In this document: piece after piece, positions 53,022 to 62,194 of the stretch | How positions within the stretch are numbered: position 1 is the first letter of the stretch | How the letters are laid out: each line of letters opens with the position of its first letter | Source of the DNA: CAWIKY01 sp963836905 | GTDB taxonomy: Bacteria; Pseudomonadota; Alphaproteobacteria; Caulobacterales; Hyphomonadaceae | Direction: 5' to 3' | NCBI GenBank assembly: GCA_963836905.1 | Contig: CAWIKY010000007.1 | Location: 248,001 to 312,000 of the forward strand | Length of the DNA stretch: 64,000 nt | Notes under the pieces: model-generated | Told to the model about the DNA's origin: nothing | The model's database searches: none | The model's input: only the letters and a program-made list of their open reading frames with translations | Program-made: the position numbers and the translations under genes

Positions 53022-55298
53022 CTACTCCGCTGCCGGTTCTTCGCGCGAAAAGTCGATTTCATCCGTCAACCCGACGGCGGCCAGGGCGAAGGCGTATTCT
53101 ATGGCGGTTTCCTTCAGTCCCTCGAACCGGCCCGATGCGCCGCCATGCCCGGCATCCATGTTGATGCGCATGAAGTAGGGGCCGGCTTCCGGTGCTTCAT
53201 GGCGCAGTTTCGCCGTCCACTTGGCCGGTTCCCAATAGGTTACGCGCGGGTCTGTCAGACCACCCGTGATCAGCATGGCCGGATAGGGCTTGTCGCCCAC
53301 CTGATCGTACGGCGAGTAGGCGAGGATGGTGTCATAGTCGGTCTCGCTGGTCAGCGGATTGCCCCATTCGGGCCATTCCGGCGGCGTCAGCGGAAGCGTA
53401 TCGTCCGACATGGTGTTGAGCACATCGACGAATGGAACGGCCGCGATCAACCCGCCAAACAGTTCCGGATCGAGATTGGCGGCGGCGCCCATCAGCAGAC
53501 CACCGGCAGAACCGCCCTGCCCGACGACGCGGCCTTCGCTGCCATAGCCATTCTCGACAAGGAAGCGTCCGGCATCGACATAGTCGGTGAAGGTGTTGGG
53601 TTTCTTGTCCAGCTTGCCGTCCAGATACCACTGGTACCCCTTGGCTTTCGAGCCACGAATGTGCGCGATGGCGTAGATGAAGCCGCGATCCACCAGCGAC
53701 AGGCGCGAGGTGCGGAAATCCGCCGGAATGGTGATGCCGTAGGAGCCATAGCCGTAGAGCAGCAGCGGTGCGCTGCCGTCGACCGGCGTATCAGCCCGGC
53801 GCAGGATGGTGACGGGGATCGTCTCGCCATCGCGCGCGGTCGCCATCAGACGTTCTGCGACATAGGCCTCAGGGTCATGACCGGACGGCACTTCGCGGGT
53901 CTTGCGCAAGACCCGTTCCTTCGTCGCCATGTCATAGTCGAACACCTGATCAGGCGTCGTTGGAGAGGCATAGTCGAAGCGCATGATGGTGGTGTCGTAT
54001 TCATAGCCACCATCGAGACCAGTGTCATAGACCGCTTCATCGAAGGCGATCTCATGCTCGGTTCCGTCCTCGCGGGCACGGATGACGACATGCGGCAGGC
54101 CCTCCTGGCGTTCCATCCGCACAAGGTAATTCTTGTAGGCATCCATGCCGAGAATGAGCGTACCCGGACGGTGCGGAACAACATCGGTCCAGTTCTCACG
54201 GCCCGTTGCATCCACCGGGGTCTTGACGATCTTGAAGTCGACCGCGTCATCCGCGTTCGTCATGATGTAGAACTCGCCGTCAAAGTCGGAGACCGAATAC
54301 TCGACACCTTCTTCGCGCGGCGCGATCACCTTCAGCTGCGGGTCCACGGCATCAGCCGGGAAATAGAGGACCTCGCTGGTCGTGTGGCCGCCTGTGGCGA
54401 TGAAGATGTAGTCGCCGGAATCGCTCTCGGAGATATTCACGAAGAAGCCCGGATCTTTCTCCTCGTAGACGAGCGTATCGACGCCGGTCTCCAGAACACG
54501 CTGATGCACCGCCGAGGGGCGCCCGTTATCATCGCGCTCGATCCAGAAGATCACGTCCGAGTTTGCACCCCAGACAAAATCGCCGGTCGTGCTGGTGATG
54601 GGCTCGCCGAGCGTTTCGCCGGTGGCGATATCGCGCACGGAAACCTCGTAAATCTCCGAACCCTTGTCATCGACCGAAATCGCCAGACGCTTGTGATCGC
54701 GCGAATGGGCGACATTGCCCGTGTCGAAATAGGCCTCGCCTTCGCCTTCGGCATCGCCGTCGAAGAGGATTTCCGCCTCGGCGGTATCATCGAACGCGGC
54801 ATTGGCCGGTTTGCGCGCAAAGACCGGATACTCGCCGCCCGTGCGGTAGAAGGTGTAATAGGCATACGGCCCGTCCACGGCGGGCACCGAGCTGTCATCT
54901 TCCTTGATGCGTCCGCGCATTTCGGTGAACAGCGTTTCGCGCAGCGCTTCGGTCGGGGCTTCGAGCCTTGCCTTTGTGTAGGCGTTTTCGGCTTCCAGAT
55001 AGGTCCGGATATCCGCATCGAGGACAGACGGGTCTTTCATGACCGCTTGCCAATTCTCGTCTTTCAGCCAGGCATAGGCATCGGTGCGGCTGCGCCCGAC
55101 CTGTTCTGTGGTCTTGTCGATGCGCTTCGCTACGGGCGGTGTGGGCTTTGTCATGGGGCTCCGGTCTGTCGGGGATGCGGCAGGGGCGGCCTGCTGTGCG
55201 TATGCGGGAAGGGCCGTTGCCAGTGCCAGTGTTCCGGCAGCAAGAAGGACGTGCGCTTGAAGGTCATGTGGCAGGCTCCATTGGGATTTGCGCCACAT
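53022..55298 (-). CDS. ptrB: S9 prolyl oligopeptidase / oligopeptidase B, exported
   Basis: This is a two-domain serine peptidase of about 758 residues. A beta-propeller (residues about 100-450) is followed by the alpha/beta-hydrolase domain. The nucleophile serine is in GQGGSAGGLLMGA, the aspartate in GGLTDPRVTYWEP, and the histidine in MDAGHGGASGR. It cuts peptides after basic residues in family members. The signal peptide core LLAAGTLALATALPAYAQQ is present. The best-placed start, ATG 55267 with GGAG, encodes TFKRTS in the other frame. One missing C in CGTCC would join MTFKRTS to LLAAG. Otherwise ATG 55298 is used. Confidence 0.93.
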   Translation of the reverse strand: MWRKSQWSLPHDLQAHVLLAAGTLALATALPAYAQQAAPAASPTDRSPMTKPTPPVAKRIDKTTEQVGRSRTDAYAWLKDENWQAVMKDPSVLDADIRTYLEAENAYTKARLEAPTEALRETLFTEMRGRIKEDDSSVPAVDGPYAYYTFYRTGGEYPVFARKPANAAFDDTAEAEILFDGDAEGEGEAYFDTGNVAHSRDHKRLAISVDDKGSEIYEVSVRDIATGETLGEPITSTTGDFVWGANSDVIFWIERDDNGRPSAVHQRVLETGVDTLVYEEKDPGFFVNISESDSGDYIFIATGGHTTSEVLYFPADAVDPQLKVIAPREEGVEYSVSDFDGEFYIMTNADDAVDFKIVKTPVDATGRENWTDVVPHRPGTLILGMDAYKNYLVRMERQEGLPHVVIRAREDGTEHEIAFDEAVYDTGLDGGYEYDTTIMRFDYASPTTPDQVFDYDMATKERVLRKTREVPSGHDPEAYVAERLMATARDGETIPVTILRRADTPVDGSAPLLLYGYGSYGITIPADFRTSRLSLVDRGFIYAIAHIRGSKAKGYQWYLDGKLDKKPNTFTDYVDAGRFLVENGYGSEGRVVGQGGSAGGLLMGAAANLDPELFGGLIAAVPFVDVLNTMSDDTLPLTPPEWPEWGNPLTSETDYDTILAYSPYDQVGDKPYPAMLITGGLTDPRVTYWEPAKWTAKLRHEAPEAGPYFMRINMDAGHGGASGRFEGLKETAIEYAFALAAVGLTDEIDFSREEPAAE

Positions 55299-55384
55299 TA
55301 GTCCGGGCTTGGCCGACACGCCAGTAGGTGGATGCAATACCGCGCGGCGCGGGCTTTTGGGCTTGAATTGGAGAACGGACTTGA

Positions 55385-55408
55385 TCCTTCGACAAGCCCG
55401 TCGAAGGA
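55385..55408. repeat. Palindromic repeat tccttcgac-N6-gtcgaagga
   Basis: Perfect 9-bp arms with loop aagccc, made from two inverted copies of the 'ttcgacaagc' motif, lie in the gap between the S9 peptidase 5' end and murC. It may also act as a bidirectional terminator or transcript stabiliser. Confidence 0.65.
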
Positions 55409-55502
55409 CGTGAGCGAGGGGCCCTACCCTTTGCGTTCGCGGTGAAACGATCTAAACGCGGGCGTTGATCCAGATAGCTCCGTACCGGAAGGAACACCCT
55501 TC

Positions 55503-56903
55503 ATGCTGAAACCCAGCCCGTTCGACCTCGGCCCCGTTCATTTCGTCGGCATCGGCGGCATCGGCATGTCCGGCATCGCCGAAGTCATGATGAACCTTGG
55601 CTACAAGGTTCAGGGGTCGGACATGCGCACCAACGCCAATGTCGAACGGCTCGAAAAGCTCGGCGCGGTCGTGCACATCGGGCATGCTGCCGAGAATGTG
55701 CGCGGCGCAGGAGCGGTGGTGATCTCCTCAGCCATCAAGGGCGGCAACCCCGAGGTGGACACGGCACGCGCCATGGCCATACCGGTCGTGCGCCGCGCCG
55801 ACATGCTGGCCGAACTGATCCGCCTGAAATGGAGCATCTCCATCGCCGGCACGCACGGCAAGACGACAACCACCTCCATGATTGCGGCCCTGCTCGACGG
55901 TGCGGGCGTCGACCCGACCGTCATCAATGGCGGCGTCATCAATGCCTATGGCTCGAACGCAAAGCTGGGTGAAGGCGACTGGATGGTCGTCGAGGCTGAC
56001 GAGAGCGACGGCACCTTCACCAAGCTGCGCTCGACCGTGGCGGTCGTCACCAATATCGACCCCGAGCACATGGACCATTACGGCGACATGGAGACGCTCC
56101 GGAAGGCGTTCGACACCTTCGTGGAGAACATCCCATTCTATGGCTTTGCGGTTCTCTGCACCGATCACCCCGAAGTGCAGTCACTCGCCGCACGCGTGTC
56201 AGACCGTCGCCGCGTCACCTATGGCTTCAACCCGCAGGCAGACGTTCGCGCCACGGACATGAAGACGTCGCTGGACGGGGTCCGTTTCAATGTCTCGGTG
56301 CGATCGCGGATCGGCAATGCGCACCTGATTGAGGACCTGCATCTGCCCATGGCGGGTCGGCACAATGTCCAGAACGCTCTGGCAGCGATCAGCGTGGCGC
56401 TTGAGCTGGGCGCAGAGCCGAACGCCATCCGCGCTGCGCTGTCACGCTTTGGCGGGGTTAAGCGGCGGTTCACCGACGCGGGAAAATGGAACGGCGTGCA
56501 GATCATCGATGATTACGGGCACCACCCCGTCGAGATCGAAGCGGTGTTAAGGGCCGCGCGAGACATGCAGGGCGAGGGACGCGTCATCGCCGTCGTGCAG
56601 CCGCATCGCTTTACCCGTCTGCGCGACCTCTTCGACGATTTCTGCACCTGTTTCAATGAAGCCGACCAAGTGCTCGTCGCGCCCGTTTATGCGGCAGGCG
56701 AAACGCCGATTGACGGCATCAGCGAAGTCAGTTTGGCCAAGGGCCTGCTCGAGCACGGGCACCGGTCAGCGCGGGCCATCGCATCGCTCGACGACCTGCC
56801 GGAGGTTATCCGCAAGGAGGCCCGCGACGGCGATATGGTGGTCTGCCTCGGCGCAGGCGACATCACCGCGCATGCAAATGCGCTGGTGGAGAAGCTGGGA
56901 TAG
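55503..56903 (+). CDS. murC: UDP-N-acetylmuramate-L-alanine ligase
   Basis: This is a 466-residue Mur ligase. VHFVGIGGIGMSGIAEVMMNLGY is the Rossmann N-terminus, IAGTHGKTTTTSMIAALLDGAG the ATP loop, and VEADESDGTF and IDDYGHHPVEIEAVL later motifs. It adds L-Ala to UDP-MurNAc. This separate murC-murB block lacks the other dcw genes. AAGGA precedes the ATG. Confidence 0.96.
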   Translation: MLKPSPFDLGPVHFVGIGGIGMSGIAEVMMNLGYKVQGSDMRTNANVERLEKLGAVVHIGHAAENVRGAGAVVISSAIKGGNPEVDTARAMAIPVVRRADMLAELIRLKWSISIAGTHGKTTTTSMIAALLDGAGVDPTVINGGVINAYGSNAKLGEGDWMVVEADESDGTFTKLRSTVAVVTNIDPEHMDHYGDMETLRKAFDTFVENIPFYGFAVLCTDHPEVQSLAARVSDRRRVTYGFNPQADVRATDMKTSLDGVRFNVSVRSRIGNAHLIEDLHLPMAGRHNVQNALAAISVALELGAEPNAIRAALSRFGGVKRRFTDAGKWNGVQIIDDYGHHPVEIEAVLRAARDMQGEGRVIAVVQPHRFTRLRDLFDDFCTCFNEADQVLVAPVYAAGETPIDGISEVSLAKGLLEHGHRSARAIASLDDLPEVIRKEARDGDMVVCLGAGDITAHANALVEKLG

Positions 56904-57042
56904 GGTTTGTCCAGAATGTGGACATGCCTTTAAAGGAAAAAGTTGGGGAGGCATCGACGCTCATTGGCGCCCCAACCACGAGGATGTGATGCCATATGAG
57001 AAAGCATGGCAGCTGATCAAAGCGGGTGAATACCGGCGCTGA
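56878..57042 (+). CDS. Small C2H2-type zinc-finger protein
   Basis: This is a 54-codon frame. CPECGHAFKGKSWGGIDAHW is followed within ten residues by a second His (RPNHED) and then MPYEKAWQLIKAGEYRR. The CxxC...HxxxH layout is a classic zinc finger, and I recognise this family of tiny conserved proteins of unknown role. The ATG at 56878 is 26 bases inside murC in another frame; there is no start codon between it and the first cysteine, so the true start is uncertain. Upstream WWRSW looks like murC antiphase coding. Confidence 0.65.
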   Translation: MRWWRSWDRVCPECGHAFKGKSWGGIDAHWRPNHEDVMPYEKAWQLIKAGEYRR

Positions 57043-57059
57043 GATGCACCGGCGTTGCT

Positions 57060-57088
57060 CCCTCTCCTTCCTGTCCGGAAGGAGAGGG
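57060..57088. repeat. GC-rich hairpin repeat (ccctctccttcc-N5-ggaaggagaggg)
   Basis: Perfect 12-bp arms with loop tgtcc and no T-run. It is similar in composition to the hairpins at 62195-62267. Confidence 0.65.
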
Positions 57089-57182
57089 TCGGGGTGAGGA
57101 TGGGTCTGGCAAGACCGCTTCCCCGGACGAGCAGAGCGACGATCCGGGGCAGCCTAATGACGAAAGGGAAGCATCGCGCTCT

Positions 57183-57207
57183 CGCATTTCGACAAGCTCA
57201 ACGTGAG
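57183..57207 (+). repeat. Interspersed 'cgcatttcgacaagctcaacgtgag' unit
   Basis: Nearly identical, in inverted orientation, to the unit at 52890-52920. Confidence 0.6.
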
Positions 57208-57400
57208 ACCGCTTACAGCCTATCTTCACACTCTCGATGCAACAGTCCGCCGTCCCGTCACCGGGAAAGAGCCCACTTCCGTGACCTAGGCAATTCCGCT
57301 ATCCTGAACCTATGGATGCGCGAACGATCTCATTTCAGTGCGGCCCGTTGGCCAGCGCTGTTTCGCCGATGCCGATCTGACCCCGCCGGACTGAGCCCCC

Positions 57401-58319
57401 ATGTCCATTGATATCTCCTCCCTTCCGCCGGTGCGCGGCACGCTTCAGGCCGACGCCCCGCTCGCGCCCTATACCTGGTTCCGGGTTGGCGGACCTGCCG
57501 ATGCGCTCTTCCTGCCGGCCGATGAAGACGACCTCGCAGCGTTTCCTGAAAGCCCTGCCGCCTTTCGTGAACGTCACTCTGCTCGGCGTCGGGTCGAACG
57601 TCATCGTGCGGGACGGCGGCATAGAGGGCGTGGTGATCCGGCTGGCGGGGCCCGGCTTTTCGAAGATTGACTTCAATGGCCAGACGGTCACCGCAGGGGC
57701 AGGCGTGCCAGACCAGGTGCTGGCGCGCAAATGTGCCGATGCCGGGCTATCCGGGCTCGAATTCTTCTCCGGCATACCGGGCACGATCGGCGGCGCGCTG
57801 GTAATGAATGCGGGCTGTTATGACAGCGAAACACGGGACGTACTGGTCTCTGCCACAGGCATCCATCGCAACGGCGAGAGAGAGACGTTCGAGGCCTCCG
57901 ATTTTCGATATGGCTACCGGACCAGTCATCTCCCGTCAGACATCGTGCTGACCTCGGCAGTCTTCAAAGGCACGAAAAGCGAGCCGCATCTTATTCGCCA
58001 GCAAATCACGGCGTTCAAGGAACGGCGAGAGGCTGCCCAGCCAATCCGCGAACGTACGGGTGGGTCAACCTTTGCCAATCCTGACCCGCCCGGCACCCCG
58101 AACCAGCGCAAGGCGTGGAAGCTGATCGATGCAGCGGGTCTGCGCGGCTACCGGATCGGCGGCGCGCAGGTTTCGGAAAAGCACTGTAATTTCCTGATTA
58201 ATACAGGCGATGCGACAGCGGACGACCTGATCCGGCTCGGCGAACATGTGCGGGACCGCGTGATGTCGACCGCGCATGTTGATCTACACTGGGAGGTGCG
58301 CCGCATTGGGCGGCGCTAG
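57401..58319 (+). CDS. murB: UDP-N-acetylenolpyruvoylglucosamine reductase, frameshifted
   Basis: This is a type I MurB split over two frames. Frame A (ATG 57401) gives SLPPVRGTLQADAPLAPYTWFRVGGPADALF and ends its homology at DEDDLAAF. Frame B resumes as LKALPPFVNVTLLGVGSNVIVRDGGIEG with the FAD loop, then GLEFFSGIPGTIGGALVMNAGCY, and ends EKHCNFLINTGDATADD with the catalytic region. One extra T at 57542-57544 (gtttcc) accounts for the break. If real, the gene would be inactive, but MurB is normally essential and AmgK/MurU bypass only helps when MurNAc is available. I therefore infer a sequence error. Confidence 0.93.
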
Positions 58320-58321
58320 GG

Positions 58322-58450
58322 TTCCCCTGTGCATCTCGGCAGGCCCAATGTCACAGGGTTTTCAGCGCTCCGGACATCTTCGTCCCTGAGCTTGTCGAAG
58401 GGTCGGAAGGTTCTTCCCCTGTGCATCTCGACAGGCCCAATGTTACAAGG
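58322..58450. repeat. Two 37-bp direct repeats with a 'gagcttgtcgaaggg' unit between
   Basis: Copies at 58322-58358 and 58414-58450 differ at only three positions (ttcccctgtgcatctcgg/a...). Between them lies ccctgagcttgtcgaaggg (58384-58402). The block sits between murB and the 3' end of sdhB. Confidence 0.85.
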
Positions 58451-58459
58451 GACTGAGAT

Positions 58460-59242
58460 CTAGACGACGCGCTCGACCAGCATCTTCTTGATCTCGCCAA
58501 TGGCTTTGGCCGGGTTCAGACCCTTTGGGCAGACCTGCGCGCAGTTCATGATCGTGTGGCAGCGATACAGTTTGAACGGGTCCTCGACATCATCGAGGCG
58601 CTCACCGGTATGCTCGTCACGGCTGTCGATCAGCCAGCGATAGGCCTGCAGAAGCGCAGCTGGCCCCAGATACTTGTCGCCATTCCACCAATAGGATGGG
58701 CACGCCGTGGTGCAGCATGCGCAGAGAATGCACTCATAGAGCCCGTCCAGCTTGTCGCGGTCTTCCTGGCTCTGGATCCATTCCTTTTCCGGGCTTGGTG
58801 TCTCGGTTTTCAGATAGGGCTGGATGTAGGCGTGCTGGGCATAGAAGCCGGTCAGGTCAGGCACGAGATCCTTGACGACGGGCATGTGCGGCAGTGGCGC
58901 GATCGTGATCGTCGACCCGGCCACTTCGTCCCAACCCTTGGTGCACGCAATCGTGTTGCGCCCGCCAATGTTCATCGAACAGGAGCCGCAAACACCTTCG
59001 CGGCAGGAACGCCGGAAGGTCAGCGTCGGATCGATCTTGTTCTTGATGTAGATGAGCACGTCCAGAACCATCGGACCGCAAGCGTCGGTATCGACCTGAA
59101 ACGTGTCCCAGCGCGGGTTGCCGATATCTTCCGGGTCATACCGGTAGATCTTGAACGTCTTGAGGTTCGTCGCGCCTTCCGGCTTCGGCCAGGCCTTGCC
59201 CTTGCCGACCTTGGAATTCTTCGGAAGCGTTAGCTCAACCAT
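58460..59242 (-). CDS. sdhB: Succinate dehydrogenase iron-sulfur subunit
   Basis: This is a 260-residue protein. The [2Fe-2S] ligands are in SCREGVCGSCSMNIGG and a later cysteine, the [4Fe-4S] ligands in ECILCACCTTACPSYWWNG, and the [3Fe-4S] ligands in RCHTIMNCAQVCPKGLNP. It passes electrons from SdhA to quinone. Start 59242 is used because VELTLPKNSKVGKG is the usual N-terminus; an ATG at 59269 is in frame. The other sdh genes are not within 100 bp, and a membrane-protein gene lies upstream on the same strand. Confidence 0.96.
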   Translation of the reverse strand: MVELTLPKNSKVGKGKAWPKPEGATNLKTFKIYRYDPEDIGNPRWDTFQVDTDACGPMVLDVLIYIKNKIDPTLTFRRSCREGVCGSCSMNIGGRNTIACTKGWDEVAGSTITIAPLPHMPVVKDLVPDLTGFYAQHAYIQPYLKTETPSPEKEWIQSQEDRDKLDGLYECILCACCTTACPSYWWNGDKYLGPAALLQAYRWLIDSRDEHTGERLDDVEDPFKLYRCHTIMNCAQVCPKGLNPAKAIGEIKKMLVERVV

Positions 59243-59340
59243 GATGTGCGGACCCTTTGACTCTTGCAATCAATCTAGCGATTTGCACCGGGCTGACCAG
59301 TGCAGACGCGCCGAACGTACGCAATGCCGCACCGGGCCCG

Positions 59341-60279
59341 TCAGGTAAAGACGGACGCCGTCTTGTCTGAATCGTCCCAGCGGGGGTCGGTGATGGCCGC
59401 ACGCGCCGGAACGCCCGCCCACATGTAGTGGAAGACTGCGTTAAAGGCCATGTAGAACCCGTAGCCGATCAGAACCGGAACCAGGAATCCGAGCGACGTA
59501 AACATCGCCATCACTTCGGCCGGATCGTCCATGGCTTCCAGTTGCTCGGAATTTGCCATCATCCCGGCGCTGGCAGCAACAATCAGGAGCAATTGCAACA
59601 CGGTCGAAACGATCATGGCGATGATTACAAGCACGAGAAACGCGCCGAACATGGGCCAGAACCGGCCCTTGGTGGCGCCTGCCGCGCTGAAGAAGCGGAT
59701 CTTGCGATCACGGATCGTCATGGCCGAAGCGGGGGACAACCTCACCGCCCAATAGAAAAGAAACCCGAACGCCAGAAGGCCAAGGATGACACCAGCGAGG
59801 ATCATCGGGGCGGGATTATCGAACCCGCCTATCGCACCGATGGCGGCAACGCTTCCACCAATCAGGGCGGCAACAAGGATGTAGGCACCCGTCGCTATCA
59901 GCCCCCAGATCAGGGCGACAACGATCAATCGAAACTCGTCGGCCCCGACCCCGATCGTGAAGCCGGTTCCGCGAACATAGCGGCGCATGATGGAGGCTTC
60001 CATCACCGCCCAGAAAAGCATGAAGAGCGGGATTGCGACCGCGTACATCAACAGGATCGGCGCCATCATGGCGAAGACCTCGTCGGCGTCGCCCGTTTGC
60101 GGATCACCCGCAGTTTCCATCAAGCTCAGGAACGCTCCGCCGAACAGGAAGCCTGCCGCAACGATCACAAGAAGAATGATGGCGACGTAGACCAGCACGA
60201 ACTTCCAGAGAAAGCCCTTAGGTCCGTCGACACGAAGAAAGTGCAGAAATGCACTGTCGAATGAAAATTCCCGGTTCAT
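59341..60279 (-). CDS. Hypothetical multi-pass membrane protein
   Basis: This is a 312-residue protein with about six hydrophobic segments. The N-terminal part NREFSFDSAFLHFLRVDGPKG is soluble, then helices at about 28-55, 75-100, 120-150, 160-185, 215-240 and 270-292. I do not recognise the family with confidence. Start ATG 60279 follows GGGAGG; the 20 residues before it are not used. It ends about 100 bp before sdhB. Confidence 0.7.
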   Translation of the reverse strand: MNREFSFDSAFLHFLRVDGPKGFLWKFVLVYVAIILLVIVAAGFLFGGAFLSLMETAGDPQTGDADEVFAMMAPILLMYAVAIPLFMLFWAVMEASIMRRYVRGTGFTIGVGADEFRLIVVALIWGLIATGAYILVAALIGGSVAAIGAIGGFDNPAPMILAGVILGLLAFGFLFYWAVRLSPASAMTIRDRKIRFFSAAGATKGRFWPMFGAFLVLVIIAMIVSTVLQLLLIVAASAGMMANSEQLEAMDDPAEVMAMFTSLGFLVPVLIGYGFYMAFNAVFHYMWAGVPARAAITDPRWDDSDKTASVFT

Positions 60280-60494
60280 GATAGCCTCCCAGCACCCCGT
60301 TTGAGCGGTGAGTATCGTCCAGGCATGCCCGACTTGCAATCAACGCATAGGGTTATGGCGTTGGCATAGGCGGCCCGGGTGCGCGCCCAACATCAAGGTT
60401 CGCCGATCACGTTGGAGAATGATTGGGGGATGGGGCGGCTTTCGTTGGCCTTCGCTCTGAAAGACCCCCGCCCCTCGCGGGTGCTGCGCTGCCT

Positions 60495-62060
60495 CTACTC
60501 TGCCGCCATGCTCTCCGGCGCCGGTGCGCTCCATTTCAGGACCGGTTTGCGGGCCGCTTTGGTCTCGTCCAGCCTGCGCAGCGGCGCATTAACCGGTGCC
60601 GCCTTGAGGCTGTCGTCGCCATCGCGGGCCCGCACAGCGACACGCTCCAGCGCATCGCAGAACCGGTCAAGCTCATAGAGGCTTTCGGTCTCCGTCGGCT
60701 CGATCAGCATCGCGCCATGCACCACCAGAGGAAAGTACATGGTCATCGGGTGATAGCCCTCGTCGATCAGGGCCTTTGCAATGTCGATGGTTTCGACGCC
60801 ATCGGCGGTAAAGGCATCGGAGAAGAGCGCCTCATGCATGCAATAGCCCTCGAAGGCCGGTGTCATGATGTGCTTCAGACGGGCCTGGATATAGTTGGCA
60901 TTCAGCACGGCATCCTCGGCGACCTGTTTCAGCCCGTCCGCGCCATGACTGAGAATATAGGCGAGCGCGCGAACGAACATGCCCATCTGACCGTGAAACG
61001 CCGTCATCCGGCCAAAGCTGGTGCCTTTCGCGCTCTCGGTCTCCTCGACCAGCGAGAACGCGCCGTCGCTGCCTTTCACCACATAGGGCACGGGCGCATA
61101 GGGCGCGAGCGCTTCGGACAGCACCGTCGGGCCGGAGCCGGGGCCACCGCCGCCATGCGGGGTGGAAAAGGTCTTGTGCAGGTTGATGTGCATGGCATCG
61201 ACGCCGAGATCGCCGGGGCGCACGCGCCCGACAATCGCGTTGAAGTTCGCGCCATCGCAGTAGAAATATCCGCCTGCATCATGGATCAGGTCGGCAATCT
61301 CGCGAATGTCGGTTTCAAACAGGCCGCAGGTGTTGGGGTTGGTCAGCATGATGCCGGCAATGTCATCCGTTCGGGACAGCTTTTCCCGCAGCGCCGCCAT
61401 GTCGACCCGTCCGCGGGCATTGGCCTTGATCTCGTCCACCTCGAAGCCGCACTGGATGGCGGTGGCCGGATTGGTGCCATGGGCAGAGGCAGGCACCAGA
61501 ACGCGGGTACGCTGCGCCAGTTCGCCCCGCACCTCGAGCGCCTTGCGGATGGCCAGCATTCCGCACAGCTCTCCATGCGCACCGGCTTTCGGGCTCATCG
61601 CGACGGCAGGCATGCCTGTCAGCGTTTTCAGCCAGCCTGCAAGTTCATCTATCAGTTCCAGCGCGCCCTGAATGGAGGTTTGCGGCTGCATCGGGTGAAT
61701 ATCGGCGAAACCGGGCAGACGTGCCACGCGCTCGTTGAGGCGCGGATTGTGCTTCATCGTGCACGAGCCAAGCGGGAAGAGACCAAGATCAATGGCATAA
61801 TTGCGTTGCGACAGGCGCACATAATGGCGCACGGCTTCCGGCTCGGAGAGACCGGGAAGCTCTACATCGGCCTTGCGGGCGACCCCGCCCAGCCGGTCCG
61901 GCTTGCCGCGCGGCGTGTCCAGATCGACACCTGTGGAGGCCCAGCGATCCATGTCGAAGATCAGCGGCTCGGCCTGCAACAACGCATTGGCCCGCGTGGC
62001 ATCTGTCGATGGCGAGGCGTGTTCGGCGCGGGTCGACCGGCCTGTAGAATTCATGGTCAT
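60495..62060 (-). CDS. gcvPB: Glycine dehydrogenase subunit 2 (P-protein, C-terminal half)
   Basis: This is a 521-residue PLP enzyme of the split glycine decarboxylase. SPKAGAHGELCGMLAIRKAL and MLTNPNTCGLFE are family blocks, and the PLP lysine lies in HINLHKTFSTPHGGGGPG. With GcvPA it decarboxylates glycine and transfers aminomethyl to lipoyl-GcvH. Start ATG 62060 or 62054. It follows gcvPA across a 228-bp gap containing three hairpins. Confidence 0.95.
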   Translation of the reverse strand: MTMNSTGRSTRAEHASPSTDATRANALLQAEPLIFDMDRWASTGVDLDTPRGKPDRLGGVARKADVELPGLSEPEAVRHYVRLSQRNYAIDLGLFPLGSCTMKHNPRLNERVARLPGFADIHPMQPQTSIQGALELIDELAGWLKTLTGMPAVAMSPKAGAHGELCGMLAIRKALEVRGELAQRTRVLVPASAHGTNPATAIQCGFEVDEIKANARGRVDMAALREKLSRTDDIAGIMLTNPNTCGLFETDIREIADLIHDAGGYFYCDGANFNAIVGRVRPGDLGVDAMHINLHKTFSTPHGGGGPGSGPTVLSEALAPYAPVPYVVKGSDGAFSLVEETESAKGTSFGRMTAFHGQMGMFVRALAYILSHGADGLKQVAEDAVLNANYIQARLKHIMTPAFEGYCMHEALFSDAFTADGVETIDIAKALIDEGYHPMTMYFPLVVHGAMLIEPTETESLYELDRFCDALERVAVRARDGDDSLKAAPVNAPLRRLDETKAARKPVLKWSAPAPESMAAE

Positions 62061-62194
62061 GAGCGAAGACCTTCGATTCGGAAATTCGGGGCGTGAGTTC
62101 AGGGCACGAAACGTTGGATGAGCTGGCACGTAACCGGCACGCCCCATCCCCGGTCCCTCCCTGCAAGGAGGAGGGAAACCGGCACGTTGGCGAT

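Larger units (their letters stand above)
57043..57400. other. 358-bp gap between zinc-finger ORF and murB, repeat-containing
   Basis: It holds a perfect 12-bp-arm hairpin (57060-57088, ccctctccttcc/ggaaggagaggg) and one 'catttcgacaagctcaacgtgag' unit (57183-57207). I see no supported gene, and a promoter for murB is likely in the last 100 bp. Confidence 0.6.

Noticed and set aside
53145..55301. 718-codon plus-strand frame opposite the S9 peptidase
   Set aside because: It is an antisense shadow of a gene with a full catalytic triad.
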